The notes under the pieces are model-generated. The model did no database searches and was not told where the DNA came from. It saw only the letters and a list, made by a program, of their open reading frames with translations. Positions 6,612 through 9,142 of a DNA stretch of 9,142 bases are shown here, in pieces (position 1 is the first letter of the stretch; every line of letters starts with the position of its first letter). A program made the position numbers and the translations under genes. Source of the stretch: Candidatus Woykebacteria bacterium RIFCSPLOWO2_01_FULL_43_14 (GTDB lineage: Bacteria > Patescibacteriota > Microgenomatia > Woykebacterales > 2-01-FULL-43-14); the NCBI GenBank assembly GCA_001816835.1, contig MHDB01000014.1:1-9142 (forward strand). Direction: 5' to 3'.

Positions 6612-6625
6612 GAGTCTTCTTTTTT
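6595..6625 (+). terminator. Rho-independent terminator overlapping the stop codon
   Basis: AGACTCCTAA (6595-6604), a 3-nt loop and TTAGGAGTCT (6608-6617) form a 10-bp stem, followed by a T-rich run to 6625. The stop codon TAG (6609-6611) and the preceding Thr-Pro-Lys-Leu codons lie inside the stem. On the other strand no T-run follows, so it should act only on forward transcripts. Confidence 0.85.
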
Positions 6626-6639
6626 CTCAATACTTCTCG

Positions 6640-6654
6640 ACACCCCCGAGGTGT
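6640..6654 (+). repeat. REP-like palindrome, copy 1
   Basis: ACACCCCCGAGGTGT folds as a 5-bp ACACC/GGTGT stem with loop CCCGA. It lies 15 nt after the terminator of the preceding gene and is identical to copies 2 and 3. Confidence 0.8.
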
Positions 6655-6690
6655 AAATAGCAACAGTGAGTTGTGGTCTTAGTTTAAATA

Positions 6691-6719
6691 TTGACACAAA
6701 CACCCCCGAGGTGTTTACT
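6691..6719 (+). promoter_or_regulatory. RAYT promoter with the palindrome in its spacer
   Basis: A perfect TTGACA (6691-6696), a 17-nt spacer and TTTACT (6714-6719, 4 of 6). The predicted start of transcription is about 6726, 2 nt before ATG 6728. The extended palindrome (6698-6716) fills the spacer and half of the -10 box, so any protein binding it would block the polymerase. Confidence 0.6.
6698..6716 (+). repeat. REP-like palindrome, copy 2, extended stem
   Basis: The core is identical to copy 1 (6700-6714). Flanking bases extend the stem to 7 bp, AAACACC/GGTGTTT with loop CCCGA. On the opposite strand a GTAG (6721-6718) lies just 5' of the stem, resembling the GTAG tetranucleotide that RAYT proteins read beside REP hairpins. 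Confidence 0.8.
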
Positions 6720-6727
6720 ACAGGAGC

Positions 6728-7366
6728 ATGCCGTACAGAAAAGAAGCGCTAGAAAACGATTATTTTTACCATATTTTTAATAGGGGGGTTGAAAAAAGAG
6801 ATATTTACCTTGAGAATAAGGATTATATTCGTTTTATAAACCTCATTAAATACTACAGAATTTTGGGACCTAAAATTAGATTTTCTTTGTTTAATCCACA
6901 GACCCACTTAATAGGAGACTCAACTATTGTTGAGGTAGTTGCCTATTGCTTAATGCCTAATCATTTCCATTTTATTTTAAAACAATCTCGGGAAAAGGGA
7001 ATCAGTAGGTTCATCTCAGATGTATGTAATAGTTATACCCGTTATTTTAATTTGAGATACGATAGAGTCGGTCCACTATTTCAAGGAAATTTTAAGGCTA
7101 TTTTAATTGATTCAGAGGAGTACTTGCTTCATTTATCAAGGTACATACATTTAAACCCACATAATGCCTATATGGTTAGTGACCCAAAGCTATATCAATG
7201 GTCCTCCTTATCAGAATATATAGGAGTTAGCAACGAATCATTTTGCAGAAAAGAAGAGGTTTTATCCAGCTTTAGTCCTACAAATACATACCTTAGTTTT
7301 ATTAATGACTATAGAAACTACGCGATGAGTTTGAAATCCATAAACCATCTTTTACTTGAAGATTGA
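6728..7366 (+). CDS. REP-associated tyrosine transposase (RAYT, Y1/HUH family)
   Basis: Y1 HUH enzymes nick and rejoin single-stranded DNA through a 5'-phosphotyrosine; the RAYT branch acts on REP palindromes. The 212 residues show all family landmarks: YHIFNRGVEKRDIY (about 14-27), the HUH metal site HFH (79-81) in YCLMPNHFHFIL, the likely catalytic Tyr139 in SRYIHLNP, and the YQWSSLSEYIG motif after it. The reading frame is intact and all catalytic residues are present, so the enzyme may be active. MPYRKE at the start is typical, supporting ATG 6728. An AGGAG only 1 nt before the ATG is too close to work as a Shine-Dalgarno sequence. The gene looks more AT-rich than its neighbours, which is consistent with transfer. 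Palindrome copies 1-3 surround it and copy 2 lies in its promoter. Confidence 0.92.
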   Translation: MPYRKEALENDYFYHIFNRGVEKRDIYLENKDYIRFINLIKYYRILGPKIRFSLFNPQTHLIGDSTIVEVVAYCLMPNHFHFILKQSREKGISRFISDVCNSYTRYFNLRYDRVGPLFQGNFKAILIDSEEYLLHLSRYIHLNPHNAYMVSDPKLYQWSSLSEYIGVSNESFCRKEEVLSSFSPTNTYLSFINDYRNYAMSLKSINHLLLED

Positions 7367-7372
7367 TCTCAG

Positions 7373-7387
7373 ACACCCCCGAGGTGT
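7373..7387 (+). repeat. REP-like palindrome, copy 3
   Basis: This is an exact third copy of ACACCCCCGAGGTGT, 7 nt after the transposase stop codon and in the same orientation as copies 1 and 2. Its right half begins the tandem duplication at 7380-7409. Confidence 0.8.
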
Positions 7388-7409
7388 TAGATTACGAGGT
7401 GTTAGATTA
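7380..7409 (+). repeat. 15-nt tandem duplication starting in palindrome copy 3
   Basis: CGAGGTGTTAGATTA occurs twice in a row (7380-7394 and 7395-7409), copying the right arm of the palindrome plus the next bases. The second unit continues into a small hairpin, TTAGAT (7402-7407), loop TAT, ATCTAA (7411-7416). In the overlapping open frame it reads as a repeated RGVRL, but this is probably upstream of the real start. Confidence 0.85.
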
Positions 7410-7411
7410 TA

Positions 7412-7417
7412 TCTAAT
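7412..7417 (+). promoter_or_regulatory. Possible -10 box of the HELGH-motif gene
   Basis: TCTAAT (5 of 6 consensus) predicts transcription from about 7424, one base before GTG 7425, which is the same offset as at secG and the M14 gene. No good -35 box or TGn extension is seen. The box lies in the hairpin at the end of the tandem duplication. Confidence 0.35.
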
Positions 7418-7424
7418 AACTCTA

Positions 7425-8198
7425 GTGAGAGTACTATCTGCCAATTTTCATACAAACCTTAGAGGGGGCATCTCACACTTTGCCAGGAATAAGGTATCAT
7501 CAGCTCAGTACTTAGTCGAGTTCCTTAAAACTCATGGGGTTGATGGTTGTCTGACCGAAGGCGGTGAGATTCTTTTATCAGGTAGAAGTCTCGGGGACAA
7601 TCAGTTCTTGTTGGTTTGGGAGCCGGTTACAGAAGATCAAGAGCAGTTTGCTAGCTACGATCGAGAAAGTCGAGTTCTTAAGATGGTAGCTTTCTCATGC
7701 GACAACCTACTTTATTGGATGCTGTTTCTTCATGAGTTGGGACATGCTTATGAACATCTCGTAAAAGGATCTCAGCGAAACTCCTTATACGATATGGTAG
7801 AAGAGGAAGTCAGACTTCATAAAATGGTATTTACCATGTTGGATTTGTCCATGGAAGGCTATGTCAAGGAACTTTTACGCAAGTTATTCGTAAGGGCCTC
7901 AGAGAGCGATGAAATACTTAATATGCTGAGGGAAAGTGAGGGCATGGAGTGTCTTTATACCATTATCGAGGCCATAAAGGTCCAAATTGTAAGTTGTCTT
8001 CCAGAGTCATCCGGAGAAACTGAGCAGCAGTTCAGGGATTGCTTTTTCCGACTGTGTATTGGTTTCGAAATGATTAAGTACTTCTTCTCGGAACCGAGTT
8101 GCTCCAAAGAAGAGATAAGAGAAGCTTTGGCTACCTTTTACCTAGACTTTAGAGGTTATGAAGAGATCCAGGGAGAGCTTCCTATACAACCTGATTAG
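7425..8198 (+). CDS. Putative HExxH metallopeptidase-like protein of unknown family
   Basis: The frame is open from 7356, but its first 23 codons are transposase end, palindrome and tandem duplication. GTG 7425 is chosen from a -10 box at 7412; it gives 257 residues. The centre has HELGHAYEH (HELGH at about residues 103-107) in a hydrophobic helix (LLYWMLFLHELGHAYEHL). This is the zinc-binding and catalytic motif of zincins, where Glu is the base. About 20 residues later VEEEVRLHKM offers Glu or His as a third ligand, as in gluzincins or ImmA/IrrE-like proteins. The rest is mainly helical and rich in charged residues, without a signal peptide, so a cytoplasmic location is likely. I do not recognise the family, and activity is inferred from the motif only. 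No ATG occurs before the HELGH region except one just upstream of it, so the start is uncertain. It ends in a terminator. Confidence 0.65.
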   Translation: MRVLSANFHTNLRGGISHFARNKVSSAQYLVEFLKTHGVDGCLTEGGEILLSGRSLGDNQFLLVWEPVTEDQEQFASYDRESRVLKMVAFSCDNLLYWMLFLHELGHAYEHLVKGSQRNSLYDMVEEEVRLHKMVFTMLDLSMEGYVKELLRKLFVRASESDEILNMLRESEGMECLYTIIEAIKVQIVSCLPESSGETEQQFRDCFFRLCIGFEMIKYFFSEPSCSKEEIREALATFYLDFRGYEEIQGELPIQPD

Positions 8199-8224
8199 GC
8201 TTAGCCCAATCAGGTTTCTTATTG
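8188..8224 (+). terminator. Rho-independent terminator after the HELGH-motif gene
   Basis: AACCTGATT (8188-8196) pairs with AATCAGGTT (8208-8216), with an inner GGC/GCC stem and TTA loop, followed by the T-rich TCTTATT. The stop codon TAG (8196-8198) is inside the stem, as at the terminator at 6595. The T-run is interrupted, so strength is moderate. Confidence 0.75.
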
Positions 8225-8251
8225 AGCATAAAACCTGATGTATGATAAAAT
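8222..8251 (+). promoter_or_regulatory. Promoter of the tRNA pair
   Basis: TTGAGC (8222-8227), an 18-nt spacer and TAAAAT (8246-8251, 5 of 6) with an extended TGA (8243-8245). The predicted start is about 8258, 6 nt before the tRNA-Lys 5' end. It begins inside the T-rich tail of the preceding terminator. Confidence 0.6.
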
Positions 8252-8263
8252 ACCTTAGCTCGT

Positions 8264-8339
8264 GGGCCTGTAGCTCAGTTGGTAGAGCAGTTGCCTCTTA
8301 AGCAACTTGTCGAAGGTTCGAGTCCTTCCAGGCTCACCA
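8264..8339 (+). tRNA. tRNA-Lys(CTT)
   Basis: The cloverleaf is complete: acceptor GGGCCTG/CAGGCTC (one G-T pair), D stem GCTC/GAGC, anticodon stem GTTGC/GCAAC with loop CTCTTAA, and T stem GAAGG/CCTTC with TTCGAGT. The anticodon CTT is at 8297-8299 and reads AAG. The discriminator base is A and CCA is encoded at 8337-8339. Confidence 0.96.
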
Positions 8340-8401
8340 CCTCACAACTTTGTGGTTTCGGTGTAAACTTAAATGTAGTTCGCATCGAGCGTTAGCGAAA
8401 T

Positions 8402-8478
8402 GCCCCGGTAGCTCAATTGGATAGAGCAGGTCGGTTCTAACGATCTGGTTGGGGGTTCAAGTCCCTCCCGGGGTACCA
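8402..8478 (+). tRNA. tRNA-Arg(TCT)
   Basis: Acceptor GCCCCGG/CCGGGGT (first pair G-T), D stem GCTC/GAGC, anticodon stem GGTCG/CGATC with loop GTTCTAA, and T stem GGGGG/CCCTC with TTCAAGT. The anticodon TCT is at 8436-8438 and reads AGA and probably AGG. CCA is encoded. It lies 62 nt after tRNA-Lys without a clear promoter of its own, so the two are probably one transcript. The spacer can fold TTCGC (8379-8383) with GCGAA (8395-8399), a weak hairpin that may mark processing. Confidence 0.95.
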
Positions 8479-8514
8479 GTCCTATTGCTCGGGCTAGTGA
8501 AGGATTTGTTTTTT

Positions 8515-8523
8515 TGCTAGAAT
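8515..8523 (+). promoter_or_regulatory. Extended -10 promoter of the oxidoreductase gene
   Basis: TGCTAGAAT is an extended -10 element (TGn plus TAGAAT, 5 of 6). The predicted start is about 8530, one base before ATG 8531. The -35 region (TAGTGA, 8495-8500) is weak, as is usual when the -10 is extended. Confidence 0.6.
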
Positions 8524-8530
8524 CAAGGTC

Positions 8531-9142
8531 ATGGAACCTTTTTATTTTCCTCTGAAGGATCGGCGAGAGGTAGCTCAGGACACAATAGAATTTATCTTCG
8601 ATACCTCAGGTTCAACTTTTAATTTCACTGCTGGGCAATATGTCAACATTGGCTTGATTGACCCACCAATTACCGATCAGAGGGGTAACAGTCGATCCAT
8701 GTCTATCTGCAGCTCACCTAATAGTGTGGGTTACTTTGCTACCGCGATGCGAATTCGACCCAGTGCTTACAAAACCAACCTTAAAACTATGCCTTTGGGT
8801 ACAAAGGTAAAGGTCTTAGGTCCTTTTGGCCATTTTACACTAAAAGAGGATCTTACTAGACCAATTGTTTTCTTGGCAGGTGGGATCGGCATTACCCCTA
8901 TGCGGTCTATTATTGAGTACGTCACTCAAGAGCAACTTTCTCAGAGGATTTTCCTGTTTTACTCAAATCGCAATCCTGAATCAAGCGCGTTTATTAAGGA
9001 CTTTGAAAACTGGGAAAAGGAAAATCCAAACTTTACTTTGATAGCCACTATTACGGATTCGACTGATAAAAACTGGATTCACAAGTATGGTCGGATTGAC
9101 CAAAACCTACTTTCCAGATACCTAAAAAATCTTAACGAGCCT
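8531..9142 (+). CDS. Ferredoxin-NADP reductase-like FAD/NAD(P) oxidoreductase, 3'-truncated by window edge
   Basis: The first 204 codons from ATG 8531 are open to the edge of the window. Enzymes of the FNR superfamily pass electrons between NAD(P)H and a one-electron carrier through FAD. Residues about 1-105 form the FAD-binding barrel: FTAGQYVNI, then R-S-M-S (55-58), the RxxS flavin motif, followed by SSP, and GPFGHF (97-102), usual in the barrel's last strand. Residues from about 111 are the nucleotide domain with AGGIGITPMRSII (the glycine-rich GGIGITP at 117-123), then FLFYSNRNPESSAF and YGRID near the cut. No ferredoxin or globin domain precedes it, so the partner is unknown. The C-terminal CGPP-type motif, if present, lies beyond the window. 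No Shine-Dalgarno sequence is convincing; the promoter suggests a leaderless transcript. Confidence 0.9.
   Translation, partial: MEPFYFPLKDRREVAQDTIEFIFDTSGSTFNFTAGQYVNIGLIDPPITDQRGNSRSMSICSSPNSVGYFATAMRIRPSAYKTNLKTMPLGTKVKVLGPFGHFTLKEDLTRPIVFLAGGIGITPMRSIIEYVTQEQLSQRIFLFYSNRNPESSAFIKDFENWEKENPNFTLIATITDSTDKNWIHKYGRIDQNLLSRYLKNLNEP

Larger units (their letters stand above)
6640..7387 (+). mobile_element. RAYT/REP unit: transposase gene bracketed by three palindromes
   Basis: A Y1-type HUH transposase gene (6728-7366) is bracketed by three identical 15-nt palindromes in the same orientation: two upstream (6640, 6700) and one 7 nt after the stop codon (7373). The outer copies share a similar 5' flank (TCTCg and TCTCag). 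This is the layout known for REP-associated tyrosine transposases, which act on REP palindromes and are usually single-copy domesticated genes rather than self-spreading elements. The outer limits given are the outermost palindromes; no target-site duplication is expected for this enzyme class, and none was seen. Confidence 0.65.

Noticed and set aside
6722..6726. AGGAG as ribosome binding site of the transposase gene
   Set aside because: It lies 1 nt before the ATG, far too close to pair with the ribosome while the start codon is in place.
6640..7409. CRISPR array
   Set aside because: The repeats are 15 nt, irregularly spaced (45 and 658 nt apart) and palindromic around a transposase gene, with no cas genes.
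8264..8478. tRNA genes as the integration site of the transposase unit
   Set aside because: The palindromes lie over 800 nt away and share no sequence with the tRNA 3' ends; Y1 enzymes do not use tRNA sites.

Overview
The window reads like a small-genome bacterium of the Candidate Phyla Radiation (Patescibacteria), possibly Microgenomates-like. The evidence is a UvrC shortened to 415 residues, a minimal SecG, a peptide-binding protein with a signal anchor instead of a lipobox, very tight gene packing and a REP-associated tyrosine transposase (RAYT). The lineage is inferred from gene character and cannot be proven here. The standard code (TAA, TAG and TGA stops) explains every gene.

Layout. 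Positions 1-4489 hold five forward genes: the 3' part of a membrane-anchored transglutaminase-like protein, uvrC, a small PF04020-type membrane protein, secG and a family-5 solute-binding protein. The last gene overlaps tail-to-tail with a reverse pair (4457-6244): a D-Ala-D-Ala carboxypeptidase of the penicillin-binding-protein type and an M14 metallopeptidase of the AstE/AspA type. Divergent from these is a 94-residue protein of unknown function whose last codons form its own terminator. Positions 6640-7409 are an accessory island: a RAYT gene with three identical palindromes (ACACCCCCGAGGTGT) and a 15-nt tandem duplication. Next to it lies a HELGH-motif protein of unknown family. The stretch 8199-8530 has no protein gene. 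It holds a terminator, tRNA-Lys(CTT), tRNA-Arg(TCT) and the promoter of a flavin/NAD(P) oxidoreductase that runs off the right edge.

The most striking pattern is regulatory. In front of nearly every protein gene a sigma-70-type promoter can be read whose predicted transcription start lies on, or within about 3 nt of, the start codon, and no usable Shine-Dalgarno sequence is present. The -35 and -10 boxes are mostly 17 nt apart, and several have an extended TGn. Several of these promoters lie in the last codons of the preceding gene. This implies widespread leaderless transcription with single-gene units rather than long operons. It corrects the starts of secG (2668), the M14 gene (6244) and probably the carboxypeptidase (5443) and the HELGH gene (7425). 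For the RAYT gene, the palindrome that its product probably recognises lies exactly between the -35 and -10 boxes, which suggests self-repression.

Functionally the left and middle parts concern the envelope (secretion, peptide uptake or sensing, peptidoglycan trimming) and DNA repair. The right part is mobile or accessory material followed by tRNAs and redox metabolism. No CRISPR array, toxin-antitoxin pair or recognisable defence system was found.
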